A stretch of 64,000 nucleotides of DNA from Bradyrhizobium sp. AZCC 2262 (GCF_036924535.1 NZ_JAZHRT010000001.1:5518001-5582000), one strand, 5' to 3'. Numbered from the stretch's first letter, positions 51,989 to 60,782 are shown. The notes: generated by a model not told the origin, from the sequence alone. Program-made: numbers and translations.

Positions 51989-52315
51989 ATGCGCACGCGA
52001 GGCTCTGAATCGTTCATCGTGCTGCCGCTGCTGCCGATCTTCCTGATCGGCTTGTTTCCAATACTGCTGTTGAGTTTGATGGGCCCCGCCGGACTGATCA
52101 TCCTCGGCATCCTGGTTGCCAGCGCGGGCTTGACCGACATTCTCGACGCCAGCGGCACCTTCAGTGAGCAGATCATCGTGCACGGCTATGCGCGAGGATC
52201 GGAGCGCACGGGGCAACGAACGGCGCTGCGTTCGGAAATGCGCTTCGCATCCGTCATGATCGCAGCCGGTGCGGGCCTTGCGGTCGTCGGCATCGGCGGT
52301 CTGGCGCTGTCGTAG
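51989..52315 (+). CDS. Small membrane protein
   Basis: 108 residues from ATG 51989. Two close hydrophobic helices (FIVLPLLPIFLIGLFPILLLSL and GPAGLIILGILVASAGLTDI) and one at the C-terminus (MIAAGAGLAVVGIGGLALS), joined by a charged loop with ARGSERTGQRTALRSEMRF. No family recognised. The frame is open upstream to 51836, but those codons lack a ribosome site and read as basic spacer. It follows ccrM after a 240-base spacer with no gene of its own. Confidence 0.65.
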   Translation: MRTRGSESFIVLPLLPIFLIGLFPILLLSLMGPAGLIILGILVASAGLTDILDASGTFSEQIIVHGYARGSERTGQRTALRSEMRFASVMIAAGAGLAVVGIGGLALS

Positions 52316-52501
52316 AGAGCGAGCTTCGCTCGTCTCGAGAGCGCGAGCTCCGTTCGTCTCGGGAGCACCGGCCCAAGCCCGGTCACAAACTCGTCGCTTG
52401 CGCACCACGCAAAAATTTGAGCATGGACATGACGCAAGGCGGCAATGCCGCCGCGTGCCGCAACAAGTTGTCCTGACAAGAAGCAATGGGGGAAATTCCA
52501 A

Positions 52502-53188
52502 ATGCTCAAATTCTATTTCAACGGATCGCCCAACCCGACCAAGGTCGCCCTCTTCCTCGAGGAAGCCGGCCTCGCCTACCAGCCGGTCGCCGTCGACACC
52601 CGCAAGGGCGACCAGTTCAAACCGGAATACCTCGCCATCAATCCGAACGCCAAGGTGCCCGCGATCGACGACGACGGCGTCAAGGTGTTCGACAGCAACG
52701 CCATCCTGCTCTACCTCGCCGAAAAGACTGGCAAGTTTCTCCTTGCCAACACGCCGGCCAACCGCGGCGAATTGCTGTCCTGGCTGATGTTCGCTGCGAC
52801 AGGCGTAGGTCCGTATTCCGGCCAGGCCGTCCACTTCAAGCATTTTGCGCCGGAAAAAATCGACTACGCGCATAACCGCTACCAGTTCGAGGCGCAGCGG
52901 CATTTTGGCATTCTCAACGACCACCTCGCCGGCCGCCGCTATATGGTCGGCGATACCTATACCATCGTCGACATGGACGTGTGGGGCTGGGCCCGCATGC
53001 TCCCCTTCGTTCTCGGCGAGGAGGCGGTCGCAAAGTATCCCAACGTCAAGCGGCTGGTCGATGAGATCATGGCACGGCCTGCCGCGGCCAAGGCGATCGC
53101 GCTGAAGGATAACTTCAAGTTCAAGGCCGAGATGGACGACGAGGCCCGCGGCAACATGTTCAAGCATATGTCGGTGAAGGCGGCCTGA
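52502..53188 (+). CDS. Glutathione S-transferase family protein
   Basis: 228 residues from ATG 52502, with GGGGGA 9 bases upstream. The thioredoxin-like N-terminus LKFYFNGSPNPTKVALFLEE has Ser8/Asn11 in the usual glutathione-activating region; NPNAKVPAIDDDGVKVFDSN includes the cis-Pro that binds glutathione. The all-helical C-terminal domain runs from about 85 to 210 (GDTYTIVDMDVWGWARM). It resembles the YghU/YfcG-type bacterial GSTs, with disulfide-bond reductase or peroxidase roles. A palindromic repeat starts 20 bases after its stop. Confidence 0.9.
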   Translation: MLKFYFNGSPNPTKVALFLEEAGLAYQPVAVDTRKGDQFKPEYLAINPNAKVPAIDDDGVKVFDSNAILLYLAEKTGKFLLANTPANRGELLSWLMFAATGVGPYSGQAVHFKHFAPEKIDYAHNRYQFEAQRHFGILNDHLAGRRYMVGDTYTIVDMDVWGWARMLPFVLGEEAVAKYPNVKRLVDEIMARPAAAKAIALKDNFKFKAEMDDEARGNMFKHMSVKAA

Positions 53189-53207
53189 GCGCGGCCGACA
53201 CCGAAAA

Positions 53208-53309
53208 CTTGTAGGGTGGGCAAAGGCGCACTTGCGCCGTGCCCACCTTTTTCTTTTCGAATGTGGCTTGAGGAATGGCGGGCACGCTTCGCTTTGCCCA
53301 CCCTACAAG
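53208..53309. repeat. Palindromic repeat (CTTGTAGGGTGGGCAAAG family), copy 1
   Basis: Perfect 18-bp terminal inverted repeats CTTGTAGGGTGGGCAAAG (53208-53225) and CTTTGCCCACCCTACAAG (53292-53309) with a small internal GGCGCA-CT-TGCGCC hairpin. It lies between the converging GST and NTF2-like genes. Same family as 55387-55478. Confidence 0.9.
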
Positions 53310-53334
53310 CTCAGCCTCGCAACGACTCAATGAC

Positions 53335-53766
53335 TCAAATCGCGACAGCGAGCTTTTGCTCCGCGGGGAACGGACCGAGCACACGCTCCACCAGCGCGGA
53401 ATCGCAGTATTCCTTGATCTCCTTGATCTTGCCGTTCTCGATCCGCCAGACCATGCAGTACTGATTGTCGTAGCGCTCCCCGGACTTGGTGACATTGTCC
53501 CCGCGGGCTTCGACGACGACGTAGTCGCCTTCCGCGATAAAATTGAACGCCAGCGTGCGCGGCCGCCCGGCGAAGAACGATCGGAAATGCCCCATCAGGC
53601 CGTTGTTGATGGCCTCGCGGCCCTTGAACTCATGCGACCAGGAATACTGGCCGGTGACGATCCAGATCGCGTCCTCAGCAAGGTTGTCGACGAACGTGGT
53701 CCCGCTCCGGTTCGCTGAGTCGGTGTAGACCTGTTGCACCAGCTTCTTGTTGGCGGCTGAACTCAT
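53335..53766 (-). CDS. NTF2-like (SnoaL-type) protein
   Basis: 143 residues from ATG 53766 (GGAG 6 bases upstream; an ATG at 53769 is adjacent). A cone-shaped alpha+beta fold is visible: KLVQQVYTDSANRSGTTFVD-NL helix, EDAIWIVTGQYSWSHEFKGR, then NFIAEGDYVVVEARGDNVTK and YCMVWRIENGKIKEIKEYCD. SnoaL-like proteins bind or isomerise small hydrophobic compounds. It lies 53 bases after the CMD-like gene on the same strand, so they form a pair that diverges from a LysR regulator. Confidence 0.85.
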   Translation of the reverse strand: MSSAANKKLVQQVYTDSANRSGTTFVDNLAEDAIWIVTGQYSWSHEFKGREAINNGLMGHFRSFFAGRPRTLAFNFIAEGDYVVVEARGDNVTKSGERYDNQYCMVWRIENGKIKEIKEYCDSALVERVLGPFPAEQKLAVAI

Positions 53767-53819
53767 CATTGTCTCCGTTCTTGCATGAGGGGCGAGAGCC
53801 CCCGAGGGGGTGATGGACA

Positions 53820-54377
53820 TCAGGCCGCCGGAAATGGCTGGCTGACATCGGGTTCGGGCGGCAGGCGCAGGCCGTTGGCGAGATAGCCGACCGTCCGGTA
53901 GTAGCCGGCGAGCAGCAGCAGTTCGAGGATCGCTTCATCCCCGAACGCCGCCCGCAATTCCGACCACAGTTCGTCGCTGATGTCGCAGGTGTCGTGCAGT
54001 TCGTCAGCGAGGCGGATCAGCACCGCATCGTTGGCCTCCCAGCAGGCGCTGTCGGCGTCGCCATGCACCGTGGCGCTGACCTGCGCTGCGGTTAGCCCCG
54101 CCTCGCCGGCAAAGTAGTGCACGCGCATGCCCCACTCATATTCGCAGCCGCAGCGCGCGGTCACGCGATGCAGCAGGACCTCGCGCTGCCGGATGCTGAG
54201 CTTTGTTCCGGGAAGATAGCTCGGCGCGCCGCGAATGAAGCGCTCGAACAGTTCGGGATGGCGCGCGAGCGTGGTGAACAGGCGAAAGGGAGGCATCCAG
54301 GATCGCGGCATGCGATCGAAGGCGGCCTGAACTTTGTCGGGATAAGGCGGTGTGGCCGGCTCCAGTCGTGCGGTCAT
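53820..54377 (-). CDS. Carboxymuconolactone decarboxylase-like protein
   Basis: 185 residues from ATG 54377. The CMD signature is RQREVLLHRVTARCGCEYEW-GMRVHYF, with the E-x-x-x-x-x-H after the C-x-C motif. Some CMD proteins act as AhpD-like peroxidase partners through a C-x-x-C; here the pair is C-G-C, so the classical redox C-x-x-C is absent. The rest (DEAILELLLLAGYYRTVGYL) is typical. Likely part of an aromatic or xenobiotic pathway with the NTF2-like gene. Confidence 0.87.
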   Translation of the reverse strand: MTARLEPATPPYPDKVQAAFDRMPRSWMPPFRLFTTLARHPELFERFIRGAPSYLPGTKLSIRQREVLLHRVTARCGCEYEWGMRVHYFAGEAGLTAAQVSATVHGDADSACWEANDAVLIRLADELHDTCDISDELWSELRAAFGDEAILELLLLAGYYRTVGYLANGLRLPPEPDVSQPFPAA

Positions 54378-54469
54378 GCAGGCGGGTCTCGCTATTTCGG
54401 ATGCCCGCCATCCTCGGCCGTCGTCGTTCATTCTTCCAATTGATAGTCAGCATAGTATATATTCGCCGC

Positions 54470-55390
54470 ATGAATTTGAATTCGCTTGACCTCAATTTGC
54501 TGGTGGCGCTCGACGCCTTGCTCAGGGAAGCCAATGTCAGCCGCGCCGCGATGCGGATCGGGCTGTCGCAGCCAGCCGCGAGCCATGCGCTGCAGCGGCT
54601 GCGCGACCTGATCGGCGACCCGCTGCTGGTGCGGAACGGCGCGCGCATGGAGCTGACGCCGCGGGCACAGGCGCTGCGCGCACCGCTGGCGCAGGCGCTC
54701 GATCAGGTGCGATCCCTGTTCATCGCCGATGAGTTCGACGCCGCGCGGAGTGAGCGCCAGTTTCGCCTGATGATGCCGGACCTCGCGGTCGAGCTCCTGA
54801 TGCCGCCCCTGATGGAGAAGATCACGAAGCTGGCGCCGAACGTGCGGATCGACGTGGTGCCGTGGCGGGGACCGGCGATCTTCACGGCGGAGTTCGCCCG
54901 CACCATCGATCTGGTGATCTCGATCGGCAACGCCTTTACCGGATTTCACCGGCAACGGCTTTACACCGACAGCGACGCGCTCGCGGTGCGGCGGGGTCAC
55001 CCCATCGGCGCGCGGCTGAAGCGGATCGAAACCTTTCTCGACGCGCGCCACGTCGCGGTCGCGATCCGTGGCCAGAGTGAGGACCTGATAGACATCTGGT
55101 TACGCCCCAAGGGCATCGAGCGGCGGATCGCGCTGGTCGTGCCCGGCTATATCGAGGCGCTGCACGTGGCCGCGCGCACCGATCTCGTCGCGTTCGTGCC
55201 GCGGCGGCTGATCGGTGCGCTGTCGAAGCAATTGTCGCTGACAACGATCGCGCCACCGCTCGATCCCGGGATCGACGAGCAGTTCATGTTCTATCCAACC
55301 CGCGCCCAGATGGACCCCGGCTCGATCTGGCTGCGCAACATCATGCTCGGCATCGGCCGCGAGATGGAGCGGGGGAAAAAAGTTGCGTAG
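54470..55390 (+). CDS. LysR family transcriptional regulator (NodD/NahR-like)
   Basis: 306 residues from ATG 54470. The helix-turn-helix (LDLNLLVALDALLREANVSR, then AAMRIGLSQPAASHALQRLR) is typical; the opening MNLNSLDLNLLVALDALL and the effector domain (RTIDLVISIGNAFTGFHRQR) place it in the NodD/NahR branch that answers aromatic inducers. It is divergent from the CMD-like/NTF2-like pair across 92 bases, the classical LysR layout, and probably activates them. Its stop TAG lies within the palindromic repeat that follows. Confidence 0.9.
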   Translation: MNLNSLDLNLLVALDALLREANVSRAAMRIGLSQPAASHALQRLRDLIGDPLLVRNGARMELTPRAQALRAPLAQALDQVRSLFIADEFDAARSERQFRLMMPDLAVELLMPPLMEKITKLAPNVRIDVVPWRGPAIFTAEFARTIDLVISIGNAFTGFHRQRLYTDSDALAVRRGHPIGARLKRIETFLDARHVAVAIRGQSEDLIDIWLRPKGIERRIALVVPGYIEALHVAARTDLVAFVPRRLIGALSKQLSLTTIAPPLDPGIDEQFMFYPTRAQMDPGSIWLRNIMLGIGREMERGKKVA

Positions 55391-55478
55391 GGTGGGCAAA
55401 GGCGCCCTTGCGCCGTGCCCACCATCTCTCCATCAGGCGTGAACTTGAATGGTGGGCACGCTTCGCTTTGCCCACCCT
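55387..55478. repeat. Palindromic repeat (GTAGGGTGGGCAAAGGCG family), copy 2
   Basis: Same family as 53208-53309: GTAGGGTGGGCAAAGGCGCC starts at 55387 and the right arm GCTTTGCCCACCCT ends at 55478. The bases TAG at 55388-55390 are at once part of the repeat and the stop codon of the LysR gene. Confidence 0.85.
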
Positions 55479-55827
55479 CATATGAGGGCTTTTGAGTCAA
55501 GCATCCCGACCGGGGCTTGGATGTGATTTTTTGCATTCGGTGGAGCGGCGGCGCGCGGAGCCATGCGTAGCGCAGCGTGCCGCCGCGGTCGGTGCGCTCA
55601 GGAACTGGCTTCCGGCGATTTATGCAGCATCTCACTGCATCACCTCATATCCGGTCGGGCGTTTTGCAGCCCGGTACCCACATTCCGCATGCATGCGGCG
55701 AGGAAGCCATGAGGATGAGACCCATCTACGAAGCGGCCTGTTGATTTGGCCCAAGGGTGGCACGGTCATCATCCATTCCGCGCTGACCGCGGCCGACGCC
55801 GCGACGCTGACGCGTTGCTTGAAACGT
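55479..55827. ncRNA. Structured non-coding flank of the IS110-type element, candidate guide (bridge/seek) RNA
   Basis: 349 bases with no credible gene, downstream of the transposase (which reads leftward). They hold several hairpins: GCATCC-...-GGATGT near 55500, CGGCGGC-...-GCCGCCG near 55546-55585, TGCAG-CATCTCA-CTGCA near 55621-55637, GGGC-...-GCCC near 55657-55672, and a perfect palindrome CCGCATGCATGCGG at 55685-55698. IS110/IS1111 elements encode a guide RNA in a non-coding end. That this flank plays the part here is inference; boundaries are unknown. Confidence 0.35.
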
Positions 55828-56991
55828 TTACGCCTTCGCGGCCTTGAGCACGGCTCCTTCGGGAACCATGCCGGTTGTGAGGTAGCGCCAGAGCGCCACC
55901 ATCAGCTTGCGCGCCAAGGCCACGATGGCGATGCGCTTGTTGCGCTTGCTGGCATTGTTGTGGGTGCGGCTGCGGAACCATCGGGTGAGCGCACTCTCCG
56001 GCTGATGCCGCAGCCACAGCCAGGCCAGTTCGATCGCGGCGCAGCGGGCGCGTGGATTGCCCGCCTTGCTGATGCCCTGGTCGCGGTCGGTCCCGCCGCT
56101 CTGCCATGGACTGGGCGTCAGCCCGAAATAGCTCGCGACCTCACGCCGATTACGAAAGTCCTTGTAGAACACCTCGCTGGTCAGCGTCGTCGCGAACGCC
56201 GGACCGAGGCATTTGAGCCGGAGCAACAGTTCGCTGCGCTCGGTCATCTGCGCCGCCGCAGGTGCCGGATCCGCTTGAGCCGACGCCTGTGCGAGTTCCT
56301 CGAGCCGTTCGCGCACCAGCATCAGCCGTGCGTGCTCGTGCCTGATCTCCGCCAGCATCCGTGGCGGCACCGCCTGGCCCTGCCAATCCCGCTGCGCCGA
56401 AAGCCAGCTCAGCCAGTCACGCCGGCGCGGGTTCCCCACCGCCATGCCCAACAATCGCAGCAGCGCCTTGATCCGGGTGGTGTGCGCGGTTTGCTCCTTG
56501 ATCAGCCGGCCGCGTTCACGGCTGGTGCGGCGGGCGTCCTCTTGCTCCGGCGCAGGTGCCCGCACGATCCGCACCACCTGCGGCTCACCGCGCAGATACG
56601 CCATCAGCGTCCGTAGCATCTTCTCGCCATCGATCCGGTCGGTCTTCACCCGCCGTGCCCGCTGATCCACCGCTATGCTCGCAGGGTCAAACACGTAGTT
56701 CGTGATCCCGGCAGCCAGCAGAAGCCGATGCAGCCAGAACCCGTCGTAGCCCGCTTCGTAGCAGCTCACCACCGCCGGAACGGCTCCCAGCGCCCGGGCC
56801 GCCCGCTCCCGAACCTGACCGATCAGCGCCAGCAGCGCAGCATGATCGCCGCCCTCCAGCTTGTGACGCGACATCTTGCCTTTGTCCGGACTGTGCAGCG
56901 TTACCAGCCAGCTCTTCTGGCTCAGTTCAATCGCAACGAAAATCGTGCCACAATGCCCGGCGGTGGGCGTGTCTACGGTCGATGCTTGCAT
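55828..56991 (-). mobile_element. IS110 family transposase
   Basis: 387 residues. The N-terminal DEDD/RuvC-like domain shows VAIELSQKSWLVTLHSPDKG (the first acidic position, usually Asp, is Glu), Glu in CYEAGYDGFWLHRLLLAAGI, and Asp-x-x-x-Asp in RRVKTDRIDGEKMLRTLM. The C-terminal Tnp_20 region with its catalytic Ser motif is around LLLRLKCLGPAFATTLTSEV and FGLTPSPWQSGGTDRDQGIS-KAGNPRAR. The open frame looks intact. The 79 bases on its 5' side lead straight to the end of the GST gene, so any long non-coding end must lie on the 3' side. Confidence 0.93.
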
Positions 56992-57070
56992 CTGGCTCTC
57001 CGATGGTTCGAGTGTGGAAACCCAAACCTACCGGAAAGGGCACGCTCACCGCCCCATGGAATCTACACGT

Positions 57071-57688
57071 TCAGGCTTTCACCTCGGCCATCACCTTCTG
57101 CACTGCCGGCCGCTCCGACATCCGCTTGCGGTGAGCCGCCACCTTCGGCAGCGTCGCAAGATCGACGCCGTCGCCCTCCAACCAGCCGGAGATCGTAAAC
57201 AGATAGGGATCGCAGACCGTGTACTGCTCGCCCATCACCCACGGTCCCTTCAGCATATCGCGCTCGATCAGCGCGAACGCCGCGGCCATGGTTTCCGGCA
57301 CCTTGCGCTTCATGTCGGCAAACGAGGATTCCTCGACCGCCCAGCGATAGCCGCGCCCCTTGTGCGCATGATTGACGTGCACCGTCGCGCAGAGATAGCT
57401 GTTGAAGGACTGCGCCTGCGCGAAGGCGAACGGGTCGTCCGGCACCAGCTTCGCCTGCGGAAAGCTTTGCGCAATATAGGCGAGGATCGCCGGCGTTTCG
57501 GTCAAGGTGCCGCGGTCCGTCACCAGCGCCGGCACCCGCCCCTTCGGATTGATCGCAAGATATTGCGGGGTGGTCTGCTGGCCGTTCTTGAAATCGAGCC
57601 GCTCTGCCGTGTAGGAGGCGCCGGCCTCTTCCAAAGCGATATGCGAAGCCAGCGCGCAGGTGCCGGGGGCGGTATAGAGCTTGAACAT
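57071..57688 (-). CDS. Glutathione S-transferase family protein
   Basis: 205 residues from ATG 57688. MFKLYTAPGTCALASHIALE is the beta-class GST N-terminus, with the Cys at 11 that forms mixed disulfides with glutathione; NPKGRVPALVTDRGTLTETP carries the cis-Pro and the Glu/Thr glutathione contacts. The helical C-terminal domain is complete to AEVKA. Soluble detoxification or thiol-transfer enzyme. The IS110-type element ends within 80 bases of its stop codon, but the gene is intact. The 166-base spacer to the monooxygenase gene has no other feature. Confidence 0.9.
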   Translation of the reverse strand: MFKLYTAPGTCALASHIALEEAGASYTAERLDFKNGQQTTPQYLAINPKGRVPALVTDRGTLTETPAILAYIAQSFPQAKLVPDDPFAFAQAQSFNSYLCATVHVNHAHKGRGYRWAVEESSFADMKRKVPETMAAAFALIERDMLKGPWVMGEQYTVCDPYLFTISGWLEGDGVDLATLPKVAAHRKRMSERPAVQKVMAEVKA

Positions 57689-57854
57689 GGTGATCCTCTC
57701 GGTGGGAGAGCTGATGTTAACGGCCCGGCGTTCCGCCGTCCACCCGAGCGGGCTACAGCAGCGACGCCGGGCTTTTCGCGGTTGCCCACGGCCGCACTGC
57801 CATGTCATGACCATGTAAATTCAGGTTATCGCGGGGCGTACCGGGGGGCTTATC

Positions 57855-59141
57855 ATGACTGTTCTCATCGCGGGCGGCGGCGTCGGCGGGCTGACGCTGG
57901 CACTCAGCCTGCACCAGATCGGCGTTCCCGCCAAAATATTCGAGAGCGTCTCCGAGCTGAAACCGCTCGGCGTCGGCGTCAACGTGCTGCCGCATGCGGT
58001 GCGCGAATTGATCGAGCTCGGCCTGCACGACAAGCTCGATGCGCTCGCTGTGCGCACCAAGGAGCTCGCGTATTTCTCCAAGCACGGCAAGCCGATCTGG
58101 AGCGAGCCGCGCGGCATCGAGGCCGGTTACAAATGGCCGCAATTTTCGATCCATCGCGGCACGCTGCAGCAGATCCTGCTCGATGCCGCGACCGAGCGGC
58201 TGGGAAGGGAGAACATTCTCACCAGCCATCATCTTTCCGGCTGGACCGAGACGGAAAGCGGCGTGCGTGCCGAGTTCATCGACAAGGCGACCGGCAAATC
58301 GCAAGGCGCTCACGAGGGCGCGCTGCTGATCGCAGCCGACGGCATTCATTCGGCGGTCCGCGAAAAACTCTATCCCGGCGAAGGCCCACCGATCTGGAAC
58401 GGGCGCATCCTGTGGCGCGGCATCACCGACAGCGATGCCTTCCTGTCCGGCCGCACCATGATCATGGCCGGCCACGAGATTTTGAAATTCGTCTGCTATC
58501 CGATTTCCAAACAGGCCGACGGCGCGGGCAAGTTCAGGATCAACTGGGTGGCCGAACGGCACATGCCGCCGACCTATCAATGGCGGCGCGAGGACTATAA
58601 CCGCACCGCAAAACTCGAAGAGTTCCTGCCCTGGTTCAAGGACTGGAAATTCGACTGGCTCGACGTGCCCGGCCTGATCGAGAACTGCCCGCACGCCTAT
58701 GAATACCCCCTCGTCGATCGCGATCCCGTTGCACAATGGACGTTCGGCCGGGTCACGCTGATGGGTGATGCTGCGCATCCGATGTACCCGATCGGCTCCA
58801 ACGGCGCGTCGCAGGCGATTTTGGACGCGCGCGTCATCACCCGCGAGATCCTCGCGAAGGGCACAACCAACGCCGCGTTATCAGCGTATGAAGCCGAGCG
58901 CCGCACGGCGACATCAGATCTCGTGATGCTCAACCGCCGCAACGGTCCCGAGCAGGTGATGCAAATGGTCGAGGAGCGCGCACCCAACGGCTACAATGTC
59001 GTCACCGACGTACTCTCGCTGCAGGAGCTGGAAGACATCGCCACCAACTACAAGCGCGTCGCCGGTTTCCAGGTCGAGGGCCTCAACGCCAAGCCGCCGA
59101 TCGTCCAGCTCACGCGGGAAGCGCCGCGGGCTGCGAGCTAG
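57855..59141 (+). CDS. Flavin-dependent monooxygenase (PHBH-fold, PhzS-like)
   Basis: 428 residues. The FAD loop is VLIAGGGVGGLTLALSLHQI (3-22), the ribose-binding Glu in KIFESVSELK, the middle motif LLIAADGIHSAVREKLYPGE (D-G), and the second FAD motif GRVTLMGDAAHPMYPIGSNG-ASQAI (about 293-317). This is the single-component aromatic hydroxylase group, as in PhzS or 3-hydroxybenzoate 6-hydroxylase. It uses NAD(P)H and O2; the substrate is unknown. Divergent from the GST; its 3' end overlaps the convergent thioesterase gene by 32 bases. Confidence 0.9.
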   Translation: MTVLIAGGGVGGLTLALSLHQIGVPAKIFESVSELKPLGVGVNVLPHAVRELIELGLHDKLDALAVRTKELAYFSKHGKPIWSEPRGIEAGYKWPQFSIHRGTLQQILLDAATERLGRENILTSHHLSGWTETESGVRAEFIDKATGKSQGAHEGALLIAADGIHSAVREKLYPGEGPPIWNGRILWRGITDSDAFLSGRTMIMAGHEILKFVCYPISKQADGAGKFRINWVAERHMPPTYQWRREDYNRTAKLEEFLPWFKDWKFDWLDVPGLIENCPHAYEYPLVDRDPVAQWTFGRVTLMGDAAHPMYPIGSNGASQAILDARVITREILAKGTTNAALSAYEAERRTATSDLVMLNRRNGPEQVMQMVEERAPNGYNVVTDVLSLQELEDIATNYKRVAGFQVEGLNAKPPIVQLTREAPRAAS

Positions 59142-59565
59142 CGGGCGGCACGATCGCCTTCGCGGTCTCGACCAGCCGCGCGCTGGTCGTGGCGGTAGCC
59201 AACACCGTGCCATCCTCCGCCATCAGCCGCCCCTCCACGAAGGCGACGGTCTTGCCGAGCTGGGTGACTTTGGCCTCGCCCGCAATCGGCCCCGGCTTGG
59301 CCGGCGCCAGGAAATTCACGGTCATCGTGATAGTTGCCGTGTAGAGCTTTCCGTCCGTCATGACGAACACGGCCGGGCCCATGGTGTCATCGAGCATCGC
59401 CGAGAGAATGCCGCCTTGCACGAAACCGGCCGGGTTGCAGAAATCCCGCTTGCCGTCGAAGCCGATCCGGATCCAGCCCTCCTGCGGCCGCGCGTCGAGT
59501 AGGTGCCAGCCGAGCAATCTGGAAGACGGCGGGGCGGCGAAATTATCGAGGGCGGTTGCGATCAT
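59110..59565 (-). CDS. PaaI-type hotdog-fold thioesterase
   Basis: 151 residues. The hotdog motif GWIRIGFDGKRDFCNPAGFV and QGGILSAMLDDTMGPAVFVM (N-P, G-G and the following acidic residue) are the PaaI/YbgC acyl-CoA thioesterase marks. Such enzymes release aromatic or aliphatic acids from CoA. The C-terminal 10 codons overlap the 3' end of the monooxygenase gene on the opposite strand. 78 bases separate its start from the stop of mutY. Confidence 0.88.
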   Translation of the reverse strand: MIATALDNFAAPPSSRLLGWHLLDARPQEGWIRIGFDGKRDFCNPAGFVQGGILSAMLDDTMGPAVFVMTDGKLYTATITMTVNFLAPAKPGPIAGEAKVTQLGKTVAFVEGRLMAEDGTVLATATTSARLVETAKAIVPPASSQPAALPA

Positions 59566-59643
59566 GGGGACCTCCGTGAGGCTCCCTCCTAACGCAGGCC
59601 TGCTGCCAGCATGGTGTCAGCAGAGTGCGCGCGTATTGCCGGT

Positions 59644-60747
59644 TCAGAGGCCGAGCCCGTGGGCAATCGCCTTGCGCATCACATTGGGCAGCGCCTCGTC
59701 GGCCAGCGTCGCGATCGGCACCCAGCGCATGCCCTCCGGCGCCCACGAGCGCGCAGCCAGTTTTGCAGTATAGACCACAAGCTCCAGCGGAAAATGCGTG
59801 AAGACGTGGGTAACGACGCCCGCCTTGCGGTGCCAGTGCACTCCCCCCTTGAGCGCAGGCGCCTGCTTCAGCGCCGCCTTGTCGTCCTGTCCGGCCAGCC
59901 AGTCCGAGCCTGGCACTTCTGTCATGCCGCCGAGCAGGCCTTTTTCCGCCCGCGTGCGAACCAGGAGTTCATCGCCGCGCGTGACGATGAAGGCGGCGCC
60001 GCGGCGCAGCGTGCCCGCCTTCTTCGGCGCCTTGCGCGGAAACGTCTCCTGATCGCCGCGTGCGCGCGCCACGCAATCCTCGTTCAGCGGGCATAGCGCG
60101 CAGGCCGGCTTCTTCGGCGTGCAGATCGAGGAGCCCAGATCCATCAGCGCCTGTGCGCTATCACCGGCGCGGGAGGGGCCGAGCAACGTCGATGCCAATT
60201 CCTGTATGCGCGGCTTCGCCTGCGGTAGCGGGTCTTCCACAGCGTAAAGCCGCGACACCACGCGTTCGATATTGCCGTCGACCGGCATGGTTCTGATGTC
60301 GAATGCAATCGCGCCGATCGCCGCCGCCGTATATGGGCCGATCCCCGGTAATTTGAGCAGGCCTTGCTCGGTATCGGGAAACACCCCGCCATGGTCGCGC
60401 AGCACCGCAACTGCGCAGGCATGCAGATTACGCGCACGCGAATAGTAGCCGAGCCCGGCCCACATCCGCAGCACGTCGTCCTGCGAGGCGCGGCCGAGCG
60501 AAGCGACATCCGGCCAGCGCGCCAGAAACTTCTCGAAATACGGCCCGACCGTTTTGACGCCGGTCTGCTGCAGCATGATTTCGGACAGCCAGACCCGATA
60601 CGGATCGGGCCGCTCGCCGGCTACGGCCCGCCACGGCAAACGGCGGCGATGCCGATCGTACCAGTCGAGCAGCAGCATGGGACGGGAGGCGCTGCTCTCG
60701 GTCAATTCAGTTCGTCGTTTGGTTTTGGCGGCTGCAGAAGACGTCAT
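59644..60747 (-). CDS. mutY: A/G-specific adenine glycosylase
   Basis: 367 residues. Helix-hairpin-helix plus G-P-D: LKLPGIGPYTAAAIGAIAFD and VDGNIERVVSRLYAV with catalytic Asp; the upstream Glu is in RVWLSEIMLQQTGV-KTV. The 4Fe-4S cluster Cys set is C-x6-C-x2-C-x5-C in SICTPKKPACALCPLNEDCVA. The C-terminal Nudix-like domain from about 235 recognises 8-oxoG. It removes adenine paired with 8-oxoguanine. Divergent from the DUF721 gene, as is common in alphaproteobacteria. Confidence 0.95.
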   Translation of the reverse strand: MTSSAAAKTKRRTELTESSASRPMLLLDWYDRHRRRLPWRAVAGERPDPYRVWLSEIMLQQTGVKTVGPYFEKFLARWPDVASLGRASQDDVLRMWAGLGYYSRARNLHACAVAVLRDHGGVFPDTEQGLLKLPGIGPYTAAAIGAIAFDIRTMPVDGNIERVVSRLYAVEDPLPQAKPRIQELASTLLGPSRAGDSAQALMDLGSSICTPKKPACALCPLNEDCVARARGDQETFPRKAPKKAGTLRRGAAFIVTRGDELLVRTRAEKGLLGGMTEVPGSDWLAGQDDKAALKQAPALKGGVHWHRKAGVVTHVFTHFPLELVVYTAKLAARSWAPEGMRWVPIATLADEALPNVMRKAIAHGLGL

Positions 60748-60782
60748 CCGTGCATTCTAGTGTCGGAACACAAATCTCTCCA

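Noticed and set aside
51787..52008. 73-codon frame after ccrM
   Set aside because: Basic, low-complexity translation overlapping the leader of the small membrane protein gene; no ribosome site.
56876..58600. A 574-codon plus-strand frame across the IS110-type transposase, GST and monooxygenase
   Set aside because: It crosses three recognised genes in other frames and reads as Arg/His-rich filler.
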